From Vitellaria paradoxa (lineage: Eukaryota; Streptophyta; Magnoliopsida; Ericales; Sapotaceae), in the NCBI GenBank assembly GCA_019916065.1, contig CM034238.1, positions 2,382,199 through 2,446,198 of the forward strand: DNA of 64,000 bases. The letters run 5' to 3'. Below the pieces are notes generated by a model, which worked only from the letters and a program-made list of their open reading frames with translations, was not told the DNA's origin and made no database searches. The position numbers and the translations under genes were made by a program. The stretch's first letter is position 1; each line of letters starts with the position of its first letter. Below, one piece after another: positions 1 to 12,349 of this stretch.

Positions 1-194
1 ATTATAGCTCAAATTGCGAGGCCTTATAACCAACACTACTTTGCTGTGGAAAAAAAAAAGGGCTTTTTCTCATTTTTTTTGGGAAAAATTCAGGTAGAAC
101 TTTGTTTTATTTTTGAGATATTTACCTGTAATTCTATTTTTTTACCATGAAAGAAAAAATATATAAATGTAACCATAAAAAATAACTTTCTTTA

Positions 195-732
195 GGCCCT
201 GTTTGGGTGAAAAAAATCTAAAAAATAGTGAAAAATATTAAAACTCTAAAAGTTATTCATTTTTTATCTCACTGCACGAATTACGAACTTATAACTTATC
301 TCAATTTATCTCATTCTATCTTTTTGTCACTACAAATGTACTTTTAATGTTAGAATGATATGTATTTATAAACTAGAATAATAATATATTAGTATTTTTT
401 TTTTACATAAATACTATCATTATATTATCCTAGTAAAAAGTTACGTTAAGAAGTTTTGATAGTATATTGCTTTCCTATCTAAAAACTCTTAAAAGTATTT
501 TTTTTTTAAAGAGCGTAATTCTAATTTTTAACAAAATTGAAGAAAAATATTATATTAAAAATTCTTAAATGACATAAATTTATTTTTAACCAAAAAAGTA
601 TTAAAAGATTGTTCCTAGATTTAAAAGCATAGATTTTTTGGCACATATTTTTTAAAAGTCAAAGTATATTTGAAAATTATTAAAAAATAATATTTTAAAA
701 AATGATTTAAAATTGATTTGCCAAACAGGTCC
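195..732. mobile_element. Tourist/MITE-like segment upstream of the RAB7 gene
   Basis: The segment begins GGCCCTGTTTGG at 195 and ends CCAAACAGGTCC at 721-732, a near-perfect inverted pair. TTA precedes the left end, as at PIF/Harbinger-type insertions, but is not repeated on the right. The first 150 bp resemble, in reverse orientation, the small elements at 12939-13075 and 55164-55299, sharing a GTGACAAAAAG-type start and a run like AATAACTTTTAGAG. The inner boundary near 345 may therefore be a second, smaller element. No coding capacity is seen. It lies 300-800 bp upstream of the RAB7 start. Confidence 0.5.
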
Positions 733-842
733 CAGCGGTGTTTGAGTCCAACCCATTACAGCTCTGTGGTGAGTCCGTCACGAGTCCAATTGCGTTCTCA
801 AACGGCAGAAACTCAAAATTTATGCTGTCCTGCGCTGTCGTG

Positions 843-845
<3 letters not shown>

Positions 846-875
<30 letters not shown>
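846..875 (+). repeat. (GA)n microsatellite in the RAB7 leader/promoter
   Basis: About 14 uninterrupted GA dinucleotides, followed at 955-985 by a CT-rich stretch. GA/CT tracts near transcription starts are common in plant housekeeping promoters. The tract lies about 145 bp upstream of the RAB7 ATG. No convincing TATA box is visible upstream, which fits a TATA-less housekeeping promoter (inference). Confidence 0.8.
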
Positions 876-878
<3 letters not shown>

Positions 879-1017
879 CTCAAGAAGAACAAGAAATTTG
901 TTAAAGGATTACTAGTACTGCTACGAAGCTCCCCAATCCCCAATTACAGCTTTATTCTCTCTCTAAAATTATCTCTCTCTAGATCGGCGCCTTTCCTAGC
1001 GGATCCGCACTCTTACC

Positions 1018-4000
1018 ATGCCTTCCCGTAGAAGAACGCTTCTTAAGGTTATAATCCTTGGCGACAGCGGGTGAGTTATATGTGTGTGTGTGTGTCTCTT
1101 TGCTGCTGCTTTGAATCTTCAATTTAGGGTTTTTAGACATTTATGTTTTAGATCTTTCCACATGTAAATTCAACTGAATTTTGGTTCAGTCGATTTTGAT
1201 CTAATTGTACGAGGAATTGGTCTTTCTCTTTCTCTCTCTCTAATCCCATGTATGATGTTTATAATTTTTTTATACGTGGATGTGTTGTTTGAATTATACG
1301 TTTACAACTTATTTGGTGTGACTGTTTCTTTTGTGTGTGAATTGCAGGGTGGGGAAGACCTCTTTGATGAATCAGTATCCTTGTTTTAGTTTGTTTATTG
1401 GTTTAATTAAACTCATGTTGTGCTGCTATCTTAAATAATTGAATCTGTGTGTGTGGCAAACCTTTTCTTTGGATTTGCTGTTGCTTGCCTTGAATGCTTG
1501 ATTTTAGATATGTGAACAAGAAGTTTAGCAACCAATACAAGGCAACTATTGGGGCTGATTTCTTGACGAAGGAAGTGCAGTTTGAAGATAGGCTCTTCAC
1601 TTTACAGGTTAGTGATAATGCTTTTTTTTTTTTTAATTTTTTGTTGGAGTTTTCATGTGCTATTTTCCATATTCTATACTTATTTGTTATCGAAGTACTT
1701 CAATGTTTGCTTCTTTCCATGTTCAAATTGGTTGAGAAAACAATGGAACAAATGATAAATTAGGATGAACTGATATGTCAAATATTTCATAGACTCTGCA
1801 TTTACATGACCAGAGTAAGTTTTCTTTTGTCTGGTTATCTTTGAATGTCCTGCTGATGTTTGTTGGATTTGATCAAATGTTTTGATCTAACTGCTGGCCA
1901 TGAGTTGCTTTTAAATGTTAAGTCACTAATGCATGAAAAGGAGTTTGCTTCATCCATCAATAATACTTCTCGAATCTACAACAAAAATTTTTGAAAGGAA
2001 AAAGCACTTTTTCTAAAGGAAGCAACTTAGCTAGTGTAGTGACGTATTAAAACTTTCTACAGGATTGCAACCAACTACTATTGCAAAATAAGCTTATATT
2101 ATGGCATTGAAACTCTTTAATTGGCTGGGAAATCCCCATTCTTGATAAAGTTCTGTTCGTGATTTTGAGGGATGAGAATGTAGGTTTTTCATTTTTTTTT
2201 ATCACATTAATATGTGGTGTTCATGCCTGTTTGACCTCTTTTGCAAGAAATTATTTAATATGACAATCTCAAGATGATTGTCACATAGTGTGACAGCCTC
2301 CATGATTTTAGCATTAGGACAAATTTGCTATCACTTTACAAGTACTTCAATCATTGTGGAAGTCATTTTACAATGACTATAACATGGAATAATTTTCCCT
2401 CTTTTGCACCTTGTAGTGGAATTGTTTACTCCACTCCTCCCCTTGGCACCTTGTAGCCAATTCTTTAGCTAAGACCCGCTTCCCGATAGGGGAACAACAA
2501 CTCATATAAAGTTCCCCTTTTCATTAGCTTTTGTTTCACTGCATTAGTTAGTTTTTTAGAAGTCTAAGAAGTATGAATATGGATATAGGATCTGGATATG
2601 ACACATGTTCGGATATGGATATAACGATTTTAAAAAAATGAAGATACGGACACTTTGGGGGTACAACCAAAAAATATAAATTTTGTATACTTTTATTAGT
2701 TGTATACATGAATATAACATTCACGACAAAACTAATTTAATACATAATTCAATATTCAAAATATAAGTTCTAAGATTTTTTAATTTTAAGAGTTTCGACT
2801 ATTTAAATCTAGATTTTTTAATCATATATTTGAATAAAAATTAATAAAATAATAGGACATGCCATGTGGTGTGCCCGAGACGTATCTTGAAGTGTTAGAA
2901 GTGTATGTATGTATGATACGTGTCGAATATGGATATGGCACCCATTTACAGTGTCTTTTTCCTTGTTAGAATTTGAAAATAATTATGGACTAAAAATAAC
3001 ATGATGGAAAAAATGTTGCATCTCTTTGTTTGTTTCAGTGGGAGTGGGAGTGGGTTATTCTCATCTTTTTGTTGAAATGATATACAGCTTTGTGGCCACA
3101 GTTTTAACATGATGAGAGCATCCAACAAAATGTTTGAAGTTTTCATCAAGGCTCTTGAATTTATGGGAAAATGTGGTAATAAGATGCTTCATAATATGAC
3201 ATTCTTGTAAAATGTATCTTCTTTACAATTGGTTGGTCATGTACAGCTGTGTAGCTGATATGACGCCCTTATTTTCCTTTCTGTAGAAGTAGTGGAGTAT
3301 CAGTTTAATTAACAGGTATTTCAGTTTGTAGGCCATGTGGAAGGTGTTGTATATGATGTTTTCTTAAGTGGGAGGCTGCTACTTGGTGCAGCCATATCTA
3401 TTTCCCCAATTGAACCTAGTTTCTCTCGCATACATGTGATCCTAAATGGGCCCCTCCAATTGCTTTGTGTTTGCCTTTTTGTTGGGGTGGATCATTATAG
3501 ATACAGAATACTTAGAATTTATAGGATATGATGAGGGGTGTGTAGGATGTCAAATCAATGTCTTATGATGCTCGTTAGTCCATTTTATTGTTTGAGATGC
3601 CTTTTGTGTGTGTGTGTGTGTGTGTTGGTGGGGGGGGGGGTTGGATGGGTGGGTATTTAGTTGATTTCCTTTTTAATTAGCTTGAGTTCTACACATGTTT
3701 GTTTTGTTTTACTTCTTTTCTCAACCGACATAAATTGGGGAGGGTGAAATGCTATGAAAATGTCTTCAATATGCACTGGTTATCATATTAATGGAAACGA
3801 GTATGTGCAGATTAAAAATTAGTAACGGCCAGCTTTTTAGCAGGTTAATTGTGTGTTTTCTTTCGTACCGTTGGTTTTGAGTTAAATGTGTTATGTTCTA
3901 TCACATCAGTCTCTCTTGTTATATGACAAAGAATTTTGACTGGCTATCTTTATTTTCCCTGGCCATACAGTTCAAGTGATTGATCATATTATTACTTCTA

Positions 4001-6558
4001 GTTTTTTCTAAGGTGCCAGTATTATTCACAATTCTTCTTTCTTGTTTACACCAGAATTTCTTTTTTCTTGCCGTTTCTATCACTATGTTTTATCTACCTA
4101 TACGGGTTTCTTAAACTTACTGTGTTTCTTAAATTTAGTAAACCTTCTGTTTTTGCAGATCTGGGATACTGCTGGCCAGGAAAGATTTCAAAGTCTAGGT
4201 GTCGCTTTCTACAGGGGTGCTGATTGCTGCGTTCTTGTGTATGATGTAAATTCAATGAAGTCATTTGACAATCTAAACAATTGGAGGGAAGAATTCCTTA
4301 TTCAGGTATTGATGTTTGTGGTCTTCTTTGGGATTTTTGACTTTTACATAATAGAACCTAGTAAATCAAATTCTCATTTTTGATTAATTTCTGTTTCTTT
4401 CTTTCTTTGTTTTACAAATTCTTTGCTGTTTAAGTTTGTAAAAAGGTCTCGTTATTTTTCTTTTCTTTTGTTTCTTTCCTTTTTTTTTTTTTCAATTTTT
4501 AATTTTCCAAAAATGTGGCTCTATGCAGAACCAACTAAAGTCAATGGTTTCTTGGGCCAACTACCAGTTTTGGATTATGCCTTGTTCAATTGATTTTCCT
4601 GTTTTCTTTTCCCATTCCTGTTCAACAATAAAAACATTAAACTTCATTGCAGCATTGGCATATGGAGCTCAGTTAATTGGCAGGGATTAAAAACTTGCTT
4701 CTTCTGTTTGTGTAGTATTATTGATATTATTTTAATGAAACATAGATGCAAGCTGATGATTTGAGAACTCTCATGCAGGCAAGCCCTTCAGATCCAGAAA
4801 ATTTCCCATTTGTTGTTATAGGAAACAAGATCGATGTGGATGGTGGAAATAGTAGAGTGGTAGGTATTGCTTAAATCTGTTTCCAAGATAGTAGTGCAGC
4901 GGAAATAGTTTTCCAGAATTATCTTATTTTCTCCCAATGTTGATATCAGCTTCCTGCCTTTTGTATATTTCTACAGGTTTCTGAGAAAAAGGCTCGGGCT
5001 TGGTGTGCCTCAAAAGGGAATATTCCGTACTTTGAGACCTCAGCCAAGGAGGGAATTAATGTTGAAGAAGCTTTCCAGTGCATAGCAAAGAATGCCCTGA
5101 AGAGTGGGGAAGAAGAAGAAATGTGAGTAAAAAATAAATATTTTAGCATAAACCATGTCATTGAACACAGGCACATCATAATCTTCTATCTACATAAATG
5201 GAATTTTGGTTTATCACAGTTTAGGCGATTCAAACATTTATAAGATGCATAGTAAAATTTTGGATTTCTTCATAAATCAACCTTCTGTTTCAAGGAGTTG
5301 CTCAATGCCCCACTGAAAATTTTGGGTACTTTATCTGTTTTTTTTTGGGTCTTATCTTATCTGGCGGGGGATGAGAGGTTGTAATACTTGTTTGACTTCA
5401 TTTCTGCATTTGCTTTGATTTTCTTGTTGATTTCACCTGGATGGAACGATTTTCATTGATGAAGTAGAAAATCCTTTTGCTGATACCCAGGATGGGCTTT
5501 TTTCAAATTCTTAAACAATTTGGCAAACTTAAGTTTTGAGTTTTTCTTTTGTACATGGAGGGTATGCCCTCCAGATTATGTAATTTATTCTCCCTTTAAT
5601 CCAAATTATCTTACTTACCAAAAAAAAAAATAAATAAATAAGTTTTGAGTTTGTGGCTTGCATTTTGCCAGCGTATGTAATCTTTAAATCGTTTTGTAAA
5701 CCACTTCTCTGCTTTTCCACTTGGCGTAAAATATTGTTTACATTTTTTTTTTTTTTTTTTTGGGTGGGTGCACATGTTATTTTCCACTTTGAATGGAGCT
5801 GATTCATTTTAAAGGAACTTTTACATTCTGTTTGGTTTGAGTGGAAAGAGAGAAATTCTCTCTCTTCTTGTTTGGTTGTTGTGTTTGAGAATAAGGGAAA
5901 GAGAGATTTTTATCATTTTTTCCCCTTACTTTCTTCTCTTTTTTCCCTTGCTCTTCCCTCTCTTCTACCCTAATCAAGCAAAGTATTAGTTTTGGGTTGG
6001 CTTCATAAGTCCTTCTCCAATGTTTGACTAATGTAATCTACACTTCAGAATTGTGAGGAGTTGCTTAATTTAGAACTCAGTTCTACGATCTCTTATCAGA
6101 ACAAGTTTATGCTGCAAAATATTTTGTTGGCACTTTTTTTGAGTTCAGCTTACCTTTCCACCGACTGACACTGGAAATAATTCCAGTATTGTCTTTTAGA
6201 GATTTTGCAGTTGTCAGGCAAGAAGTATTGTCATATAATTTTGTCTTTCCTTCTCCCTTCTTATTCTGGAAATAGTCCTACTTACAAAATTTCCTCATCG
6301 TGTTAGATATTGTTGAATTAGCAAAAAGTGATTAAACTCTAGAATAATGTGTAGTTGGAGATGGTGATCTTTTTAATGAACTCTGTGCTATGAAAAATGT
6401 TTTATTTCTGAAGTATTGCATTATTATTGGTGCTAACTTTTGACACTTTTCCTCTTCTGTGGTTGTTGCTTTTATTCTATATGGTACGAAGATACCTGCC
6501 GGACACCATTGATGTTGGGAGCAGCAGTCAGCAGAGATCAACCGGGTGTGAGTGTTAA
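1018..6558 (+). CDS. RABG3: RAB7-type small GTPase (RABG3 clade), 7 coding exons
   Basis: Coding exons are 1018-1070, 1348-1374, 1508-1607, 4159-4305, 4779-4859, 4977-5122 and 6492-6558. They total 621 nt, that is 206 residues plus TAA, the usual Rab7 length. All GTPase boxes are present: P-loop GDSGVGKT (15-22), switch I threonine at 40, DTAGQE (63-68), NKID (125-128) and ETSAK (156-160). The C-terminus is CEC (204-206), a double geranylgeranylation signal. RABG3 proteins act at the late endosome and tonoplast, driving fusion of prevacuolar compartments and autophagosomes with the vacuole. The ATG at 1018 gives the family-standard start [10 protein letters not shown]. Junctions follow GT-AG and phases are consistent throughout. 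The 27-nt second exon carries most of the P-loop. Intron 3 (2.55 kb) holds a dispersed repeat. An AATAAA lies near 6600, about 45 bp after the stop. Which RABG3 isoform this is cannot be told. Confidence 0.97.
1375..1507 (+). other. Probable U12-type (minor spliceosome) intron in the RAB7 gene
   Basis: This 133-bp intron starts GTATCCTTG, matching eight of nine positions of the U12 donor consensus (A/G)TATCCTTT. Near its 3' end is TGCCTTGAA (about 1486-1494), close to the U12 branch-site consensus TTCCTTRAY. The presumed branch adenosine is about 14 nt from the acceptor AG, inside the usual short U12 range. The other introns of the gene have ordinary U2 donors such as GTGAGT, GTTAGT and GTAGGT. 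The intron interrupts the codon for Gln27. Confidence 0.8.
2571..2945. repeat. Dispersed 'GGATAT/ATACGGA' repeat in RAB7 intron 3
   Basis: Both ends of this segment are rich in GGATATGGATA and ATACGGACAC-like words. The middle is AT-rich and includes runs such as ATACATGAATATAACATTCAC. A second copy lies at about 55867-56292 in the opposite orientation, with matching middle (AATGTTATATTCATATAT) and end words (TATCCGTATC). No open frame or clear TIR was found, so the class is unknown. Confidence 0.55.
3607..3640 (+). repeat. (GT)n plus G-run in RAB7 intron 3
   Basis: A short GT microsatellite is followed by ten consecutive G residues. It is intronic and simple sequence. Confidence 0.85.
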
Positions 6559-9500
6559 ATGTGCTTTCTGACTTTATTTTATTTTATTTTTCTGGGTTAC
6601 AATAAATATCCTTAGAGAGAGCTATAAACGAACATATGGCTGCAGCTGTCAATTTTATTTTTCATTGCTTTGTATGGGGCTACACTTGTACATTAGTGTT
6701 TGGGTGGAGAACAAATTGGTCTCTTGAGTGCTGGATGAACTTGGTTGGATGGTGCCAGCTCTTAACATAGGTCGATTTGTTAAGAGTTGCATTTGATTTG
6801 TTTTGTGCTGGAAGTCAAATGTTTTGCTTTTACCACTCTATATTTTGCTTCCTGTGCTCAAAATTTTGCTTTCAGTTGGCTAGAGGCGGCCTCACGGTCC
6901 TACCTGTAAGAAGGTTATGGTTCCTCAGGAAATCCTTTTCATACATGGTATTCATTTAAAATTCTGATATTACCAGAACTTGATTTAGTGTACATGTAAG
7001 TCCACATTCATATATGGACTACTTTATGCTTCAAAGATAGGAGGAAAATGATGAATCCATTTTAATTGGTTAACCAAAGATGATAATGTTATTGTATTAA
7101 ATGGGCTTTAGCCCAATCCATTATTATTTTTGTAATATCTCATTTACAGCATGGCTGAATGCACTAACGAATGATTTTCGTGTAATATCTTATGCAATAA
7201 TTCTTAGCAAATGACATTTTAAATCCCACCATCGGGTTGTAATGCAATGTCAAAAACTAGAATAATAAAGAAGTAGAAAAGATATTGCATACTCTACAAT
7301 TTGAATATTAATTAATGTTTAGGTGCTGACATTAGTTGTGGTTTTGGAGTGTGTGGATCGGTCTGTGTTTACGTATCCTTTTTTTATTCTCATTTTACAA
7401 AATCTTTAAGGGGTGGTATGTTAGCACTTATTTAAAAGTTTTTTCTACTATTAGAAATAATTTTTTTCTACAAAATTACAAAATTAACTCTGTAATTAAT
7501 GGATGATAATTAATACAAACACTTTAAATGTTATAATTGCCCTCTCTTTCTATTTATTATTAAAAAATTAACATTTTCTACCTTTTATTTTTCAGTAACT
7601 TCACTTTTTCACTTTTATATAATTAAATATATAATCTTATGTGTACTTTTACCCGTATGTATCTCCTTTTATTTTATTATGTCTTAAACGAAGCAACATA
7701 GGAGAGAATTTCGTTGAAGTAGAGTTTTCAAATGTGATTAATTTTTTCTTTTTCCTTTTCTTTTTTTTTTACAAGCAATATGGAGCAAATTTCATATTGG
7801 GGGTGTTTAGTTGGTCAAAATTAATTAAAATTTATTAACTTTTACTAAAATTTTGTATTTTCTTCTATTTAAATTTTATCACATATCACTTTTACATTAA
7901 ATTTTTATACTTTTGTTGTACTTTTAGTCAAATTTTTACTAATCAAACGTTCCCATTATTATTATGAATCATTGAATCTCTCAAATAACAGAGCATCTAT
8001 TATTTTTTTAACAGTTTCTTTTTGTAGTGTTTTTTTTTTTTTTTGTTGATAATTTATAAAAAATTTTTGTTAAACTATTAAATTATTTTGAACAGTATCA
8101 TGTTATGTCTTATTTAATGGTGACTAGTTTTGCGAGTGAATGCTAAGATTTGAATCTCAATTTAATTTATCTTTATTTCAGTTTTTTTATTTAATGTATA
8201 AATTGATCAACAACTATGATGTCTTACTTTGTATCAATTAAAAAATAATAATTTTTTATTTTCTTTTTTGATTTTTGATAAAATAAACTTAAAAAATATA
8301 TTTACAAAACTAGTTTAAAAAATTTATTTAAAAGAGCTCTCTCACATAATTTCATGAAATTATAATTGATAGTAGATTTTAAATTTAACATGCAAATTAA
8401 TAAAAAGTAGAGAATGTTATAAAAAAATAAAAAATGAAGAATGTTAGTTTCGTAATAATAAATAGAAAAGGAGAGTAATTACGATATTTAGGATGTATTT
8501 GGTACACCAAATTTTGGTGAAAATTTTTGAAAATCTTTATTACATTTTTACACATTTTTACTTTTTTCAAATTTGAAAAAAGTTCAAAACCTTTTAAAAA
8601 AAATCGATAACTAGAATTCGGTTAATCAAATAACAAAATTTTTTTTTTACTATTCTCACCACGGACTCTCAAATTACTGAATGAGACCAACCGTAACTAT
8701 TTTTTCTGAATTTGCAGAAACCGTTCTAGCGGATTGCAAAAATCATTCCGACGGAGTCACATAACCAATTTCTGTCCAAACGGATTGTAGAAACCGTTTT
8801 GAATCCGGTTTGGACTGTAAAAAGGTTATGACTGATACGAAATTCTAAATTCATCCAAACGAAAATCTAATCCATCGGAATAAGAATCCTACTGTTCATA
8901 TCCAAAAAATACGGTTTGAGATATGTGTAGTAAATACAAAAAATTTTTCTAACCTACATTTTATTTCATTGATTATTGATTTGCTGATTTTGTGCCATTA
9001 CATCACTTCTCTGACAATTTAAAAGGGTGTTTGAATTATTAAAAAAATATAAAATTTTTAATTTTTATCTTTTTTTTTTAATTTTTTTAAATTAAATTTT
9101 ATTATATATTACTTTTATGTTAAATTTTATTTATTTATTTCCTTTTTTAGGGAAGCAAACACCGCCTTATATTAGCACTCCCTCCCCCTTCTCCTTTGGC
9201 GTTGGATTAGTTTTATGATCTTTTGTCCTAGGTTTCGTCGGTTTAAAATGCTTTTTAAATAAATACTTTTATTCATATTTTTAAAATATAAATAAATATA
9301 ATTTTTAAAAATTATTTTACATTGAAGTAAATAGACACATACTATGAATTGTACAAGTAGGAGGGGCACGTTTTTCTTAACTGTTTTTTAATTTATTTAT
9401 GTTCACATTTTAAAAATTAAAAATAACACATATTTGGAAGACCTATTCTTATTTTTTTCAAAAAATAAAAAAAAGTTGTTTGAACATTTAAGCTCAAAAA

Positions 9501-9983
9501 TGTAAATAGAAAAATCATCTTTTTTGATACCCAATTTTTTTTCTTCCTTTCCTTCGTCAATATTTTGTCAATTTTAGGCCCTAATGGGATAATTTTTAGT
9601 TTTTGTGCATCCCATTAAAATAACTTATTTCATTCAAACAGTTTACTTAATTAAAATCATTTTTAATAGAAAATAATATATTATTATAACAATTTATCTT
9701 ATTAAAATTAATTATTATTAAAAAATAAATATATTTATTAAATTATATATATTTAATTATTGATTAAATTAATTTTTCAAAAAAATTCTCATTAAAAATA
9801 AATATTTTATTAAGGTAAGATTAATTACTATAAATAAAATTGTATTACTTAATGCACTTTTTTATTTTGAGAAAGAAAACAAAACCTAAAAGCAAAGAAT
9901 AAAAAATAAAAACTGTTAAATATAAATATTACCTAACCATTTAATGGTTCAAGCAAAATTATTATAAATTTCGTTCAAACAAA
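6559..9983. other. AT-rich intergenic region with small TIR elements
   Basis: No open frame here looks like a protein. Two probable MITEs stand out. One at 7799-7954 has ends GGGGGTGTTTAGTTGGTC and AATCAAACGTTCCC. One at 9023-9168 has ends AAGGGTGTTTGAATT and GCAAACACCGCCTT. Another possible terminus lies at 8490 (GGATGTATTTGGTACACC). The remainder is A/T homopolymer-rich DNA without recognisable features. Confidence 0.5.
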
Positions 9984-10342
9984 GAGCCCGTTTGGAGGCT
10001 CAAAAACTAGCAAAAAAAATATCAAAAGTTACGTTTTTGTAACTTTTGGTACATTTAGTAAAATCACAATTTTTTTTTTCACTTTTTTGATTTGTTACAG
10101 TAAAAAATAAAACAAAAAGTTATCATTTTTCTTAGTTGCTATAGTAAAAAACATATCAAACACACAAAAAGTTATCACTTTTTTTATTTGTTACAGTAAA
10201 AAGTTTATCAAACACATAAAAGTTGCAAAAAAATACACTTTTATTCCACTAAACACACAAAAAAAATATAACTAAAAAAGTACACAAAAAATTACCAAAA
10301 ATTTTATTTTTTTCTCTTGTTTTTAAACCTCCAAGCGGCCTC
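9984..10342. mobile_element. Non-autonomous TIR element (GTTTGG family, hAT-like)
   Basis: The ends are GAGCCCGTTTGGAGGC and CCTCCAAGCGGCCTC, inverted copies of each other. The interior carries repeated words such as GTTACAGTAAAAA and AAAAGTTATCA, shared with the elements at 18458, 43476 and 44699. There is no coding capacity and no convincing target duplication. Confidence 0.6.
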
Positions 10343-10555
10343 AAAGTAAATGAAAAGTTAATTAATTTAATTAAACAAGGTCATCCTTATTTTTGAGGGA
10401 GAATGGGTGGCTGCCCACTTTACCCGCAGCTTGACAGACAAGCATACACGACACAGAGAGATAGACAGACAGGGAAAAAAAAAAATACAGACATACACTT
10501 CTTCTAAAGCAAGCATTTGGGATATTGTTTAATTATTTAGCAGATTAATGTCCTG

Positions 10556-12315
10556 TCATGGCCTGAGATAAGTAGCTGGAAACCTCATCATCTTAACGGA
10601 CGCCTTCTCCTTTTTCGTAAATCCGGAGAGAATTTCGCGTTGGTTTGAATTCTTTAGGAGATGTCTTCTCCTGATCATCATAGATCCAAAAGAAATTTCG
10701 TGTTGGTTTGAATTCTTTGGCAGGTGTCTTCTTCTCCTGATCGTCATAGATCCAAAGGAAATTTCGCGTTGGTTTGAATTCTTTGGCAGATGTCTTCTTA
10801 TCTTGATCGTCATAGATCCAAAGGGAATTTCGCGTTGGTTTGAATTCTTTGGCAGATGTCTTCTTCTCCTGATCATCATAGATCCAAAGGGAATTTCGCG
10901 TTTAGGAGATGTCTTATCCTGATCGTCATAGATCCAAATGAAATTTCGCGTTGGTTTGAATTCTTTGGCAGATGTCTTCTTATCCTGATCGTCATAGATC
11001 CAGAAGGGATTTCGCGGCATTGGTTTGAATCCCCGAGCAGCAGGGATGATGATGCCTTGGATTACCTCGGGCATGGGCTCATCTTTCATAATGCCCTTCC
11101 AATACTCTTCTGGTTCAGATCGACCATTAACCACCTGCACACACAGCGTTCATAGAAAATATATCGTTATCAATAATAATTTTTTTTCACAATTAATGTT
11201 TTTTCACAATTAAGGGGCGTTTAGAGTAAAAAAAAAAAAAATAATGGATGAGATTGATGTAATATAAAAATGAGAGGTGGTAAAATGTGATTGGAGAAAT
11301 TTGAAAACTTTTAAAAGTTTTTTGATTTTTTTTATGACTCCAAACGAGTCCTAAATTTTTAGAAGAAACGGTGACTAACAGCATTATTTTCACAATTACA
11401 AATCTTTATATCTTTCAGGGATTCTTAGAAGTCGGTATTTTTTTCTTGGCTCTCTCTCTCTCTTTTTTAATAAGAAATTTTTCATTAATATTTGATTTTC
11501 ATTTTCTTTTTATAGATTGCAGACATGTTATTTGTACTTATAAAAAAATTATAAGCAAAAATATTTCTAAATAGGAGAATTTATGTATGAGTTAAAGAAA
11601 ATTGAATTTTTTTTTTAAATTTGACTTTTTTCTCACATAAATTAAAATTTTTTATTTTAATCATTTTCTATTTTTTAAATTTATTGACTTGCCCAAAAAT
11701 TACCAAACAAAAATAAAAATTAAATTTTGGTAAAAAAATTACCACGTAAGATGAAAATTAGTTAAAAAAATAAAAGTAAAAATAAACTAGTGTTCTTTGA
11801 TTTATCAAACTAAGCCTAAATTCAAGTTAGGTCAAAATAAAATAATATTATGGGGTAATTATATTTTATCCCTTAAAATTTAGCTCCAAAAATCACGTAA
11901 TCCTTTTTAATTTAAAAGTTAATATATAATTCCCTCTAATTTAGATTAAAATATAAAATTACTAAAATTTGTCAAAATTCATTAAATTTGTGTCTCATGT
12001 ATCATGTACACTCTGTATGATTGCACAAAAGATATTATTGAAAAAATATATAGAAATTTGTTTATAAATTTTTTTAAAATCTATTCAAAAGATATAAAAT
12101 TATTTCATTTTGACATAAAAATTGATAAAAATGTAACTTTATTTATTCATTTTTACATATTTTTTTTTTTCAAATGAAATTTTCTTACAACATAAATTTA
12201 ATAAAATTAAGTGATTTTCTTTAAAATATGGACTTATATATGCAAGAAAAGAATAATTAATCTAAACACCATATATCATGTCAAACCATAAAAGGCAGAG
12301 GTATGCATATTAGTA

Positions 12316-12349
<34 letters not shown>

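Noticed and set aside
4042..4383. A separate gene starting in RAB7 intron 3 and running through exon 4
   Set aside because: It is exon 4 of RAB7 with flanking intron read open by chance.
10856..11213. Plus-strand frames antisense to the organ-specific-like repeats
   Set aside because: They mirror the coding tandem repeat; the minus strand has the family motif, splice sites and promoter.
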